Source: Arenicola marina (taxonomy: Eukaryota > Annelida > Polychaeta > Arenicolidae). Taken from it: a stretch of DNA of 64,000 bases. A model generated the notes under the pieces. It saw only the letters and a list, made by a program, of their open reading frames with translations, was not told the origin of the DNA and did no database searches. Position numbers and translations under genes: made by a program. Positions 62,401 to 64,000 of the stretch are shown here, one piece after another. The stretch covers positions 43,368,811-43,432,810 of the forward strand of contig OZ025255.1 in assembly GCA_964019135.1 (NCBI GenBank), given 5' to 3'. The stretch's first letter is position 1. Each line of letters starts with the position of its first letter.

Positions 62401-62954
62401 GCCCACCCCACGGGGCAATGCTGCGGGGCCCACGGCGGGGGGGTTTGACAGGGGGGAGGGGTGGCTGGCGGGACTCACGCTCCGCCTCCTCTGTCAGCAA
62501 CAAGGACACAAGGCACACAGCGTAAGCACCAAGCCAGGACAGAAATACAGGCATACATCTATAAGTGTTTTTAGTGTTGTTGCTTATCGGTTACGTTTCA
62601 CGACCATTCATCGGGTATGCCTCGCAATATCCTGTTGTGCTGGGGATAGTTTGATATCTGATCACCAAAGTAGGGCTATTTATAAGGCTTACATCGATTT
62701 TACAATAGGAAGTCCCTTTAAATGCGTCTATACTGTATTTTGCATCAATAGTCTTACTTTGAATAATAGCCTTGGTGCTATTAGTATCAAGGAAGGGCCT
62801 CCAATAAGACATATTTAATGAGGGCTGAGGAGGCAACTGGCTCGCCATTTAACCCTTTCTCACCTTCCTCTCGAAGCTTCTTCATGCAATATTCGTCTCC
62901 TTCATACATCCGACTGTTGCCGCTCTTCCTATACTCATTCAAGTAGCCAAAGAT
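20255..62954 (-). CDS. A2M/TEP-family thioester protein with alternative bait exons and C-terminal NTR-like domain (3' part of gene)
   Basis: Secreted protease-trapping or opsonin-like protein of the alpha-2-macroglobulin/thioester family. In the window 22 constant exons plus one of eight bait exons join in frame, 3216 nt with the 115-nt bait exons (about 1071 residues). Order on the - strand: pre-bait exons (62.9, 62.4 kb), alternative bait exons, [10 protein letters not shown] (44.2 kb), MG7 ([28 protein letters not shown]), CUB halves, TED with thioester GCGEQN and catalytic-type His ([10 protein letters not shown]), MG8 receptor-binding domain (NFYFDE ... LIYDYYDK), an acidic linker, then a Cys-containing NTR/C345C-like domain ending in a basic tail. 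Human A2M has Asn at the His position and no NTR; complement C3 has both His and NTR but no bait region. CPAMD8-like, invertebrate TEP or A2M-like are all possible. The N-terminus is outside the window. Confidence 0.95.
20419..21043 (-). other. A2M/TEP intron before the last exon
   Basis: Mostly unique sequence; the only element seen is a SINE 3' fragment near its right end. Confidence 0.5.
20885..21006 (+). mobile_element. SINE 3' fragment, same family as the INTS14 intron 7 SINE
   Basis: Shares ACTACGGGATTACTCCCGGA, GACATGGCTC, ATATGACGT and AGCGTCCT with the full-length copy, in the same order. The tRNA head is missing. Confidence 0.7.
21044..21175 (-). CDS. A2M/TEP exon: NTR-like domain core
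   Basis: [20 protein letters not shown] ... [11 protein letters not shown]. The (C)xxxVYK start and CECP pair resemble NTR domains such as the C3 stretch VDYVYKTRLVKV...KC. Acceptor TTTAG, donor GTCAGT; phase 1 at both ends. Confidence 0.85.
21589..21664 (-). CDS. A2M/TEP exon: start of NTR-like domain
   Basis: [20 protein letters not shown] then CDASH. A CxxC pair and a third Cys just before the VYK of the next exon. Acceptor CGCAG, donor GTGAGT; phase 0 in, phase 1 out. Confidence 0.85.
21775..21975. repeat. AT-rich 28-30 bp degenerate tandem repeat
   Basis: Units of the form ACACACAAAATATCTCACAT then TTTAAATAT, six to seven copies, in an A2M/TEP intron. Confidence 0.75.
22197..22265. repeat. 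14-bp G-rich tandem repeat next to an A2M/TEP donor
   Basis: Units CAGGGGGCGGGGGG, about five copies, starting about 10 bp after the donor at 22274. The transcript is C-rich; the + strand could form G-quadruplexes. Confidence 0.8.
22275..22519 (-). CDS. A2M/TEP exon: end of receptor-binding domain and acidic linker
   Basis: [20 protein letters not shown] continues from YDYYDK, then an acidic/Pro-rich linker ([14 protein letters not shown]) to PPLVE. Phase 1 in (GTTACAG then CC), phase 0 out. Its first about 30 bases and acceptor are the unit of the adjoining 42-bp minisatellite. Confidence 0.88.
22490..23655. repeat. 42-bp minisatellite carrying an A2M/TEP 3' splice site, about 28 copies
   Basis: On the - strand each unit reads TTACTTGTTACAG (acceptor) then CCAACAGCCACGTGTACAGG, the first bases of the exon at 22519. 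Upstream copies run into TAA after about nine codons, so only the proximal acceptor leads into the exon. Confidence 0.95.
23698..23872. repeat. 36-bp minisatellite carrying an A2M/TEP 5' splice site, about 4.5 copies
   Basis: On the - strand each unit contains TATGATAAAG then GTCTGTC, the end of exon 23856-23958 and its donor. The unit is 12 codons ([12 protein letters not shown]) and stays open in the exon frame. Confidence 0.95.
23856..23958 (-). CDS. A2M/TEP exon: receptor-binding domain strand (LIYDYYDK)
   Basis: [20 protein letters not shown] then [14 protein letters not shown], matching human A2M ...LSLFFTVLQDVPV...VKVYDYYE. Acceptor CGCAG, donor GTCTGT; phase 0 in, phase 1 out. The donor region is tandemly repeated downstream. 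Confidence 0.92.
24030..24118 (-). mobile_element. tRNA-derived SINE head (fragment)
   Basis: On the - strand a B-box-like CCAGGTTTGAATCCCAGC follows GATTA; no clear body or target duplication. Confidence 0.4.
24340..24500 (-). mobile_element. tRNA-derived SINE-like sequence with G-runs
   Basis: On the - strand GTTAGCTCTACCAGGCC and GGGGTTCGCGCCCC resemble A/B boxes. It is bounded by poly-G runs at 24367-24379 and 24486-24502. Confidence 0.4.
24592..24681 (-). CDS. A2M/TEP exon: receptor-binding domain
   Basis: [20 protein letters not shown] then [10 protein letters not shown], equivalent to human ...SSNHVLIYLDKVS. Acceptor GACAG, donor GTGAGT; phase 0 at both ends. Confidence 0.92.
24910..25015 (-). 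mobile_element. tRNA-derived SINE-like head
   Basis: On the - strand TGGTCTGATGGGTAGGGCG (A-box-like) and AGAGTTTCGCGCCCCCC (B-box-like), about 70 bp. Confidence 0.45.
25190..25560. repeat. 29-bp minisatellite, about 13 copies
   Basis: Units TAAGACGAACAAAAGTAAAA then TTAACTGTC, highly uniform, ending about 60 bp from the donor of the exon at 25623. It does not include the splice site. Confidence 0.95.
25623..25713 (-). CDS. A2M/TEP exon: receptor-binding domain start
   Basis: [20 protein letters not shown] then [10 protein letters not shown], very close to human YTGSRSASNMAIVDVKMVSG. Acceptor TTCAG, donor GTCAGA; phase 2 in, phase 0 out. Confidence 0.95.
25935..26053 (-). CDS. A2M/TEP exon: CUB to MG8 linker
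   Basis: [20 protein letters not shown] then [19 protein letters not shown], aligning with human TSLKYNILPEKEEFPFALGV. Two Cys as in the family. Acceptor TTCAG, donor GTGGGG; ends in phase 2. Confidence 0.93.
26030..26270. repeat. Three to four degenerate ~70-bp copies of an A2M/TEP exon start and acceptor
   Basis: CACGTGGTACTTCATAGTCG then TCTGAAG and GGTTTCCATGACAACTAC recur at about 26030, 26105 and 26172 with a weaker copy near 26240. The first is the true start of exon 25935-26053 with its acceptor. Confidence 0.8.
26286..26398. repeat. Inverted repeat (34-bp arms) just after an A2M/TEP donor
   Basis: GAAACATGCCTCTCTGGGCA then CGCTCGGTAAACCG pairs with its complement at 26365-26398 with one mismatch. 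The loop holds two more copies of the CGGTAAACCGGAGTCGCT motif and an inner AACCGGAG/CTCCGGTT palindrome. Confidence 0.9.
26418..26627 (-). CDS. A2M/TEP exon: end of TED and second CUB half
   Basis: [20 protein letters not shown] ... [15 protein letters not shown] ... [10 protein letters not shown]; human has DTVVALHALSKYGA ... VTGEGCVYLQ. Acceptor TTCCAG, donor GTAGGG; phase 0 at both ends. Ten identical acceptors lie in tandem; only this proximal one leads into the full exon in frame. Confidence 0.95.
26589..27378. repeat. 82-bp minisatellite carrying an A2M/TEP 3' splice site, ten acceptors
   Basis: On the - strand each unit reads CCCCCCTTCTGTTCCAG (acceptor) then the first 47 bases of exon 26418-26627 (codons [13 protein letters not shown]). 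Copies are almost identical. 82 is not a multiple of three, so upstream acceptors would shift the frame. Confidence 0.97.
27379..27545. repeat. 21-bp minisatellite, about 8 copies
   Basis: Units TGTACACATAGTACCTAAA(TG), lying between the 82-bp array and the donor at 27572. Confidence 0.95.
27573..27814 (-). CDS. A2M/TEP exon: TED helices
   Basis: [20 protein letters not shown] ... [20 protein letters not shown] ... [20 protein letters not shown], matching human VEMTSYVLLAY and KWITKQQNAQGGFSSTQ. The PPTAD(E/D) pair is a small internal duplication. Phase 1 in, phase 0 out. Confidence 0.95.
27925..28120 (-). mobile_element. tRNA-derived SINE
   Basis: On the - strand an A box (GTGTAGTGGCTAGTGCAC), a B box (GGGTTAGAATCCGG) and a body with CATCCCGGGAAGTTCCTTGG and TTGGGCGCCCAGAAGCGGCC. 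Confidence 0.75.
28231..28390 (-). CDS. A2M/TEP exon: TED helices
   Basis: [20 protein letters not shown] then [20 protein letters not shown] and [13 protein letters not shown], equivalent to human HPVVRNALFCLES ... TKALLAYAFALAG. Phase 0 in, phase 1 out (donor GTACGC). Confidence 0.94.
28395..28984. repeat. 34-bp minisatellite carrying an A2M/TEP 5' splice site, about 17 copies
   Basis: On the - strand each unit reads CACCCCTGTCACG then GTGAGTCACGCGCAGTGCC, the end of exon 28972-29088 and its donor. More diverged than the other arrays (GAGAGG, TTACAG variants). Confidence 0.93.
28972..29088 (-). CDS. A2M/TEP exon: TED with catalytic-type histidine
   Basis: [20 protein letters not shown] then [29 protein letters not shown] matches C3 VIHQEMIGGL, whose His catalyses transfer of the thioester acyl group to hydroxyls; human A2M has Asn here. 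Phase 0 at both ends. The donor (GTGAGT) and last exon bases are the unit of the downstream 34-bp array. Confidence 0.94.
29345..29560. repeat. 17-bp minisatellite, about 13 copies
   Basis: Units ACCACAGAAACTGGAAT or ACCACAGAAACTGGAGT, ending about 25 bp from the donor at 29586. Confidence 0.95.
29587..29795 (-). CDS. A2M/TEP exon: TED helices
   Basis: [20 protein letters not shown] ... [20 protein letters not shown] ... [14 protein letters not shown], close to human GYQRQLNYKHYDGSYSTFGE and TWLTAFVLKTFAQARAYIFI. Acceptor GCTAG, donor GTATAG (weaker than most here); phase 1 in, phase 0 out. Confidence 0.95.
29796..30235 (-). other. A2M/TEP intron upstream of exon 29587-29795
   Basis: AT-rich unique sequence; no feature recognised. 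Confidence 0.5.
30236..30412 (-). CDS. A2M/TEP exon: thioester motif GCGEQN
   Basis: [20 protein letters not shown] then [20 protein letters not shown]. The GCGEQN thioester is intact and the context matches human [20 protein letters not shown]. Phase 1 in (CTAG then GT) and out (donor GTCAGC). Confidence 0.97.
30565..30720 (-). mobile_element. tRNA-derived SINE
   Basis: On the - strand the order is GGGCCGGGCTACAGATC, a B-box region ATGGGTTAGCGCCCTGG, then GTTTCATCCCACTCCATTGG and TTGTGGCCCGAGTGACCC. The body matches the copies at 47.6 and 58.7 kb. Confidence 0.65.
30750..30935 (+). mobile_element. tRNA-derived SINE-like sequence
   Basis: GTAACGCAGCGGGCGCAGATCGAACCCA then CACGTCATCCCAGGAGATA and CCTTGGGCCCGTGTG; same body order as the SINE at 30.6 kb but opposite strand. 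Split for length: the tRNA-like head is 30760-30810. Confidence 0.5.
30984..31070 (-). CDS. A2M/TEP exon: CUB to TED link
   Basis: [20 protein letters not shown] then [10 protein letters not shown], matching human VSEELSLKLPPNVVEESARA. Acceptor CTACAG, donor GTAAGC; phase 1 at both ends. Confidence 0.94.
31090..31395. repeat. 13-16 bp minisatellite (GGGGGTACAGAGTG)
   Basis: About 20 degenerate units; on the - strand a strong pyrimidine tract (CACTCTGTACCCCC), ending about 20 bp from the acceptor at 31071. Confidence 0.9.
31396..31739 (-). other. A2M/TEP intron remainder
   Basis: Unique sequence between the 14-bp array and exon 31740; nothing recognised. Confidence 0.5.
31740..31791 (-). CDS. 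A2M/TEP short exon: first CUB half
   Basis: 17 codons, [17 protein letters not shown], matching human PEGLEKETTFNSLLCPS. Acceptor TTACAG, donor GTAAGA; phase 0 in, phase 1 out. Confidence 0.94.
31970..33170. repeat. 89-bp minisatellite carrying an A2M/TEP 5' splice site, about 13 copies
   Basis: On the - strand each unit includes TGGTCCGCCCCCTGCTGGTC then GAG and the donor GTAATGGCCC, the end of exon 33148-33243. Units differ by a few bases (AGGAGG, TATATTTAGG variants). Confidence 0.97.
33148..33243 (-). CDS. A2M/TEP exon: first CUB half, source of the 89-bp array
   Basis: [20 protein letters not shown] then [12 protein letters not shown], matching human ...DTVIKPLLVE. Acceptor TTACAG, donor GTAATG; phase 0 at both ends. 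Its last 23 bases and donor are copied about 13 times downstream. Confidence 0.94.
33268..34290. repeat. 51/60-bp minisatellite filling an A2M/TEP intron, about 18 copies
   Basis: Units begin AGTCTTTAAGCCCCCTGAAC then GTGTCTCCAGGCTAGATGAC and a variable CACATATATAACTATA part. About 20 bp of non-repeat sequence is left next to the acceptor at 33243 and 8-10 bp next to the donor at 34298. Confidence 0.97.
34299..34448 (-). CDS. A2M/TEP exon: MG7
   Basis: [20 protein letters not shown] ... [20 protein letters not shown] ... [10 protein letters not shown], aligning with human VQLEASPAFLAV...HCICANG...SLGNVNFTVS. Acceptor CCCCAG, donor GTGGGC; phase 0 at both ends. Confidence 0.93.
34420..35190. 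repeat. 88-bp minisatellite carrying an A2M/TEP 3' splice site, about 9 copies
   Basis: On the - strand each unit includes TTCTCCCCAG or TTTTCCCCAG then ATCAAGCTGTCCCTGGCCTC and CAGCACC, the start of exon 34299-34448. Confidence 0.96.
35191..35583 (-). other. A2M/TEP intron remainder with poly-G and poly-C runs
   Basis: Unique sequence with a G-run at about 35390-35412 and a C-run at about 35539-35550; no gene. Confidence 0.5.
35584..35812 (-). CDS. A2M/TEP exon: MG7, next to the 41-bp array
   Basis: [20 protein letters not shown] ... [20 protein letters not shown] ... [20 protein letters not shown]; human has PDTITEWKAGAFC and [20 protein letters not shown]. Acceptor GTTGCAG, donor GTAAGT; phase 2 in, phase 0 out. 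The first bases and acceptor are part of the 7.8 kb repeat. Confidence 0.96.
35807..43577. repeat. 41-bp minisatellite carrying an A2M/TEP 3' splice site, about 190 copies
   Basis: On the - strand each unit is a pyrimidine tract (TCCATCCCTCCATTCCTCCA) then TCCGTTGTTGCAG and TGACT, the acceptor and first bases of exon 35584-35812. Shorter 33-bp units (lacking GAGGGATG) and variants GCAATG / CCACAACAGG are mixed in. Plus-strand open frames reading [16 protein letters not shown] are products of the repeat. Confidence 0.98.
43650..43805 (-). mobile_element. tRNA-derived SINE
   Basis: On the - strand GCTGCTAAGCTGGCGGAGC (A-box-like), ATGGTTCGAACCATGCC (B box) and a body with GGTTTTACCCATCGTGGGCG. 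Confidence 0.65.
43806..44208 (-). other. A2M/TEP intron, AT-rich
   Basis: No repeat or gene recognised between the SINE and exon 44209. Confidence 0.5.
44209..44338 (-). CDS. A2M/TEP exon: constant exon following the bait region
   Basis: [20 protein letters not shown] then [22 protein letters not shown]; human has TVRKYFPETWIWDLVVV. Starts in phase 1, matching the phase-1 end of every bait exon (the split codon is Gly); ends in phase 2 before GTAAGT. Confidence 0.95.
44752..44870 (-). mobile_element. SINE 3' fragment
   Basis: On the - strand TTCCCATTGACGCGATATAA and a CCAACCAACC tail match the 3' half of the INTS14 intron 7 SINE. Confidence 0.6.
44992..45060 (-). mobile_element. Possible 3' end of a CR1/L2-like LINE
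   Basis: On the - strand the sequence reads AATAAATGTTTTTGAATCTT then GAATC, resembling the short tandem tails of CR1/L2 elements. No coding part present. Confidence 0.3.
45175..45345. repeat. 17-bp minisatellite (GGTACTGTGTAGCGAAT)
   Basis: About ten units, diverging towards the right end. Confidence 0.85.
45838..45990 (-). mobile_element. Degenerate tRNA-derived SINE
   Basis: B-box-like TTGGTTCGAATCCCTTGTG on the - strand and a GGTTGGTT/AACCAACC end on the other side. Confidence 0.45.
46268..46483. repeat. 65-bp minisatellite, short array (about 3 copies) of cassette copy 1
   Basis: Same unit as the array at 50.3-54.5 kb (CTGGAGGGTGCCGCCTGTCA then AACAGATCTTTATAGTAGAG), next to bait exon b8. 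Confidence 0.95.
46616..46700 (-). CDS. Alternative bait exon b8
   Basis: [20 protein letters not shown] then VMYLASLP plus one base. The LSDVxxxTRPC framework is the counterpart of the strand before the bait in A2M. Short hydrophobic bait. Acceptor CACAG, donor GTAGGG; phase 0 in, phase 1 out. Pairs with b4 (two amino-acid differences). Confidence 0.9.
46785..47220. repeat. 20-bp minisatellite of cassette copy 1
   Basis: About 20 irregular units of GGTCTTGGTGGCTGGAGTGG type; counterpart of the 3.2 kb array in copy 2. Confidence 0.9.
47255..47530. repeat. Degenerate ~65-bp repeat with ATGACGTCAC boxes
   Basis: CAATGACGTCACACTCCAAT, ATCATGCCAGGAAAC and GTGACAGGAACTCATACCAG recur three to four times. 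Confidence 0.7.
47615..47830 (-). mobile_element. tRNA-derived SINE (cassette copy 1)
   Basis: On the - strand the tRNA-like head has B box GTGGGTTCGCGCCCCGG; body GTTTCATCCAACCCCATTG, then TGTCTGGGCCCAATTTGCC. Present at the same place in copy 2, so inserted before the duplication. Confidence 0.75.
47845..48290. repeat. 35-bp minisatellite containing TGACGTCA, about 13 copies
   Basis: Units GTCATGACGTCATAATGAAG then TCACATGGGAGCCGT. Only the first unit exists at the matching place in copy 2. Confidence 0.92.
48594..48711 (-). CDS. Alternative bait exon b7
   Basis: [18 protein letters not shown] then [21 protein letters not shown]. Acceptor CCGCAG, donor GTCTGT; 118 nt, phase 0 in, phase 1 out. 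The GPMGL string looks like a metalloprotease-type site (inference). No start codon is needed because it is internal. Its paired copy b3 has the same framework but a different bait. Confidence 0.88.
49300..49444 (-). CDS. Alternative bait exon b6
   Basis: [20 protein letters not shown] then [20 protein letters not shown] and RDNVAMAP. Met-rich bait. Acceptor CACAG, donor GTGGGG; 145 nt, phase 0 in, phase 1 out. Identical to b2. Confidence 0.9.
49655..49822 (-). mobile_element. tRNA-derived SINE (cassette copy 1)
   Basis: On the - strand CCTGGTAGCTCAGTGGGTAG (A box) and TTGGGTTCGATTCCCGGCG (B box), with body TAGGGTAGCTCACCAAAAC. Confidence 0.75.
50120..50234 (-). CDS. Alternative bait exon b5
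   Basis: [20 protein letters not shown] then [18 protein letters not shown]. Basic bait with RRK, suited to trypsin- or furin-like proteases (inference). Acceptor GCGCAG, donor GTAGGT; 115 nt, phase 0 in, phase 1 out. Confidence 0.9.
50288..54495. repeat. 65-bp minisatellite, about 65 copies
   Basis: Units CTGGAGGGTGCCGCCTGTCA, AACAGATCTTTATAGTAGAG, ATCGACAGACACAGGGCTGT, ACAGT. Variants at CAGGG/CGGGG/CCGGG and ACAGT/ACTGT form repeating blocks. It marks the junction between the two cassettes. Confidence 0.98.
54562..55165. repeat. 33-bp minisatellite, about 18 copies
   Basis: Units CATTCTTGGTCGGATGTGGT then AGCTGGCGTGCAG, ending 32-37 bp from the b4 donor. Present as one diverged unit at 46566-46600 in copy 1. 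Confidence 0.97.
55197..55281 (-). CDS. Alternative bait exon b4
   Basis: [20 protein letters not shown] then VMYLASLP. Paralogue of b8 with T to S and R to K changes. Acceptor ACGCAG, donor GTAGGT; 85 nt, phase 0 in, phase 1 out. Minisatellites lie 37 bp past its donor and about 75 bp before its acceptor. Confidence 0.9.
55358..58582. repeat. 20/24-bp minisatellite, about 140 copies
   Basis: Mixture of GGTCTTGGTGGCTGGAGTGG and the 24-bp GGTCTGGTTGGGTGGCTGGA(GTGG). The left end is all 20-bp units, the rest mainly 24-bp. On the - strand it is a continuous pyrimidine-rich tract with frequent CAG. Confidence 0.98.
58716..58928 (-). mobile_element. tRNA-derived SINE (cassette copy 2)
   Basis: Copy of the element at 47.6 kb with almost no differences. 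A 40-bp piece of its head (GGGGCGCGAACCCACGAACT then GTGGGTAC) is repeated at 58975-59008. Confidence 0.75.
59010..59370 (-). other. Copy-2-specific intron stretch
   Basis: AT-rich sequence with no counterpart in cassette copy 1, where the 35-bp TGACGTCA array lies instead. No gene seen. Confidence 0.55.
59516..59758 (-). mobile_element. tRNA-derived SINE inserted after cassette duplication
   Basis: Same family as the SINE at 13859 (GACGCGATATGACCAAAAGT, GGGGACATGGCTCCAC). Flanked by 7-bp repeats TGTGGTG at 59509 and 59759; copy 1 has a single TGTGGTG with no insert (about 48478). About 19 bp covering the B box (GTGGGTCGGTGGTTC) are missing. Confidence 0.93.
59875..60013 (-). CDS. Alternative bait exon b3
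   Basis: [18 protein letters not shown] then [20 protein letters not shown] and QEGAMARP. 139 nt, 21 nt longer than its paralogue b7. Acceptor CCGCAG, donor GTCTGT; phase 0 in, phase 1 out. Confidence 0.88.
60601..60745 (-). CDS. Alternative bait exon b2
   Basis: Same sequence as b6: [20 protein letters not shown] then the Met-rich bait. Acceptor CACAG, donor GTGGGG; phase 0 in, phase 1 out. Confidence 0.9.
60956..61123 (-). mobile_element. tRNA-derived SINE (cassette copy 2)
   Basis: Duplicate of the element at 49655-49822 with the same A and B boxes. Confidence 0.75.
61405..61519 (-). CDS. Alternative bait exon b1
   Basis: [20 protein letters not shown] then [18 protein letters not shown]; differs from b5 by one amino acid (N for S) and one silent change. 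Acceptor GCGCAG, donor GTAGGT; phase 0 in, phase 1 out. Confidence 0.9.
61656..61747. repeat. Near-perfect inverted repeat (41-42 bp arms, 9-nt loop)
   Basis: CCTAGCCCCAGTTCCGTGGC then TGCAGGACGGGCAAAAATCT GA pairs with 61707-61747; three or four mismatches or bulges. Lies about 140 bp upstream of bait exon b1 on the - strand. Confidence 0.92.
61748..62359 (-). other. Intron between the first bait exon and the pre-bait constant exon
   Basis: AT-rich; the phrase TTACTTCAAATA / CACTTCAAATAC recurs about every 80 bp (62090, 62170, 62230), suggesting an old degenerate repeat. No gene. Confidence 0.4.
62360..62490 (-). CDS. A2M/TEP constant exon immediately before the bait exons
   Basis: [20 protein letters not shown] then [24 protein letters not shown] Pro/Arg-rich segment. 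Acceptor GACAG, donor GTACGT; phase 1 in, phase 0 out, which matches the phase-0 start of all bait exons. Confidence 0.88.
62491..62863 (-). other. Intron between the two pre-bait exons
   Basis: Unique AT-rich sequence; nothing recognised. Confidence 0.5.
62864..62954 (-). CDS. A2M/TEP constant exon, most upstream one seen
   Basis: [20 protein letters not shown] then [10 protein letters not shown]. Acceptor TTGCAG, donor GTGAGA; phase 0 in, phase 1 out. I do not recognise a specific motif, but splice sites and phase connect it to the next exon. Confidence 0.8.
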
Positions 62955-63177
62955 CTGCAACAAATACATCGAACTTTTACGCAATGTTAGATTTGCTCGC
63001 AAGTAGCCAGTATGACGTCATCGACGTCCTAATCAACATGGCCCATAATCATAACGAAATCATGACTCCCTTATTTTCAGACGCCACCTTCTGAGCCCTG
63101 TGGGAGGTCTGGTCTGTTACCGCTCTGAGAGAGAGCAGGGCTATGGACGATGTGCAGTTCACGCCTCCTTCCCACAT
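62955..63177 (-). other. Intron upstream of the most upstream A2M/TEP exon seen
   Basis: No further exon could be supported before the window edge; the next upstream exon is probably outside. Confidence 0.4.
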
Positions 63178-63405
63178 ATAGGTCGGGTCACCCCGTGGCC
63201 TAGTGGGCAGCGCGCTCGCTCCGCTAAGCCAGCCAGAGCGGCCGGTGCGCGGTTCGAGCTCCGCACGTGTGCAAATATGTATTCTCGCAGGCTGATGACC
63301 CCACGTCCGTATTTCGCAGCGTAGACTGGTACGTCCCGGAGACCTGGCTCCAATCTCTACCCTGCCTCTTCTCGTCACGATATGACATACATAGGTCCAG
63401 GGTTC
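63178..63405 (+). mobile_element. tRNA-derived SINE, divergent member
   Basis: A box (CGTGGCCTAGTGGGCAGC) and B box (GCGGTTCGAGCTCCGC), then a body with CCCGGAGACCTGGCTCCA and TCACGATATGAC, parallel to the SINE at 13859. Confidence 0.8.
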
Positions 63406-63744
63406 CCACAGAAAACACAAAAACGAATTCCCTGATTTTTCCCTGATTTCTCCCTGAGCCATTGAAAGTTTCCCTGAGTTACTGCAGAACATGTGGCCTT
63501 CACCCCTCCCCCCCCCCATGTAGCCGCACAGACCAAACAATAACCCTTAATTGTTGGGCAGCACTGTGATACAATTCTGGTGGGGGTTCTGCGGATGGCC
63601 CTTGATGCCTGAGGGAGCGGAAATTCATGTTAAATACGATACACCACTATAGAACGGATATTTGAAAACTTGTGACTGGTGAGGGGGGCGCTCAAAATGA
63701 TATGCGTTCATAGAGCAGGGGCTTGCCACGAATAAATACCCCTT

Positions 63745-63925
63745 CCAGTGGATTTTGGCTGTAAAACGCCCCAACCGAGCAGATATTTTGGCAGCAAAAC
63801 CTCTACTGAGCAGATTTTGGCGGTAACATGCTCCGACTGAGCGGATTTTGGCGGTGAAGCGCCCCGACTGAGCGGATTTTGGTGGTAAAGCACCCCGACC
63901 GAGCAGATTTTGGTGGTGAAAAAAG
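63745..63925. repeat. 31-bp minisatellite, about 6 copies
   Basis: Units GATTTTGGCGGTAAAACGCC then CCGACTGAGCA, diverged by 10-15%. Confidence 0.9.
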
Positions 63926-64000
63926 GTGCTTTACTGCGGAACCTCCCGGCTCACAGTAACATCCCCCCCCCCGGGATTACAATCCTCCTTCAGCCAAGGA

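Noticed and set aside
63049-63177. Further upstream A2M/TEP exon in the open frame ending near 63177
   Set aside because: No family-like motif and no convincing acceptor/donor pair with matching phase.

Overview
This is a 64 kb piece of a nuclear metazoan genome, not prokaryotic DNA. It holds two intron-rich genes pointing at each other. INTS14, an Integrator complex subunit, is on the + strand (start codon 85, stop 15110). A large alpha-2-macroglobulin / thioester-protein (A2M/TEP) gene is on the - strand, running from beyond the right edge to a stop at 20255. Exon-intron structure, tRNA-derived SINEs, an APE-type LINE and massive intronic minisatellites point to an invertebrate animal. I recall minisatellites that span exon-intron borders being described in amphioxus, which would fit, but neither species nor phylum can be fixed from this window alone.

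Layout. 1-15760: INTS14, nine coding exons giving 513 aa; intron 3 holds a 5'-truncated LINE and intron 5 is 7.2 kb of a 44-bp minisatellite. 15760-20170: intergenic, with a second LINE copy carrying an internal inversion. 20255-35812: exons for the MG7, CUB, thioester (TED), receptor-binding (MG8) and C-terminal netrin-like (NTR/C345C) parts of the A2M/TEP protein, separated by introns built largely of minisatellites. 35807-43577: a 7.8 kb, 41-bp minisatellite. 44209-44338: the exon just after the bait region. 46.3-61.6 kb: eight alternative bait-region exons in two tandem four-exon cassettes. 62.36-62.95 kb: the two exons just before the bait region. The N-terminal half of this protein lies outside the window.

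Two observations stand out. First, the eight bait exons all start in phase 0, end in phase 1, carry the same TRPC framework and end in different bait peptides. Only single-exon inclusion keeps the frame, so this looks like a mutually exclusive bait cassette in a protease-trapping or immune protein, and it has been expanded by a recent tandem duplication. Second, in both unrelated genes minisatellites have grown out of exon-intron junctions, so each repeat unit carries a copy of the splice site plus exon edge. This leaves about 164 decoy 5' splice sites in one intron and about 190 decoy 3' splice sites in another.

All exon borders were set by GT/AG sites, phase continuity and resemblance to human INTS14 and A2M as remembered. 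Summed coding lengths stay in frame (1542 nt for INTS14; 3216 nt for the visible A2M/TEP part with one bait exon).
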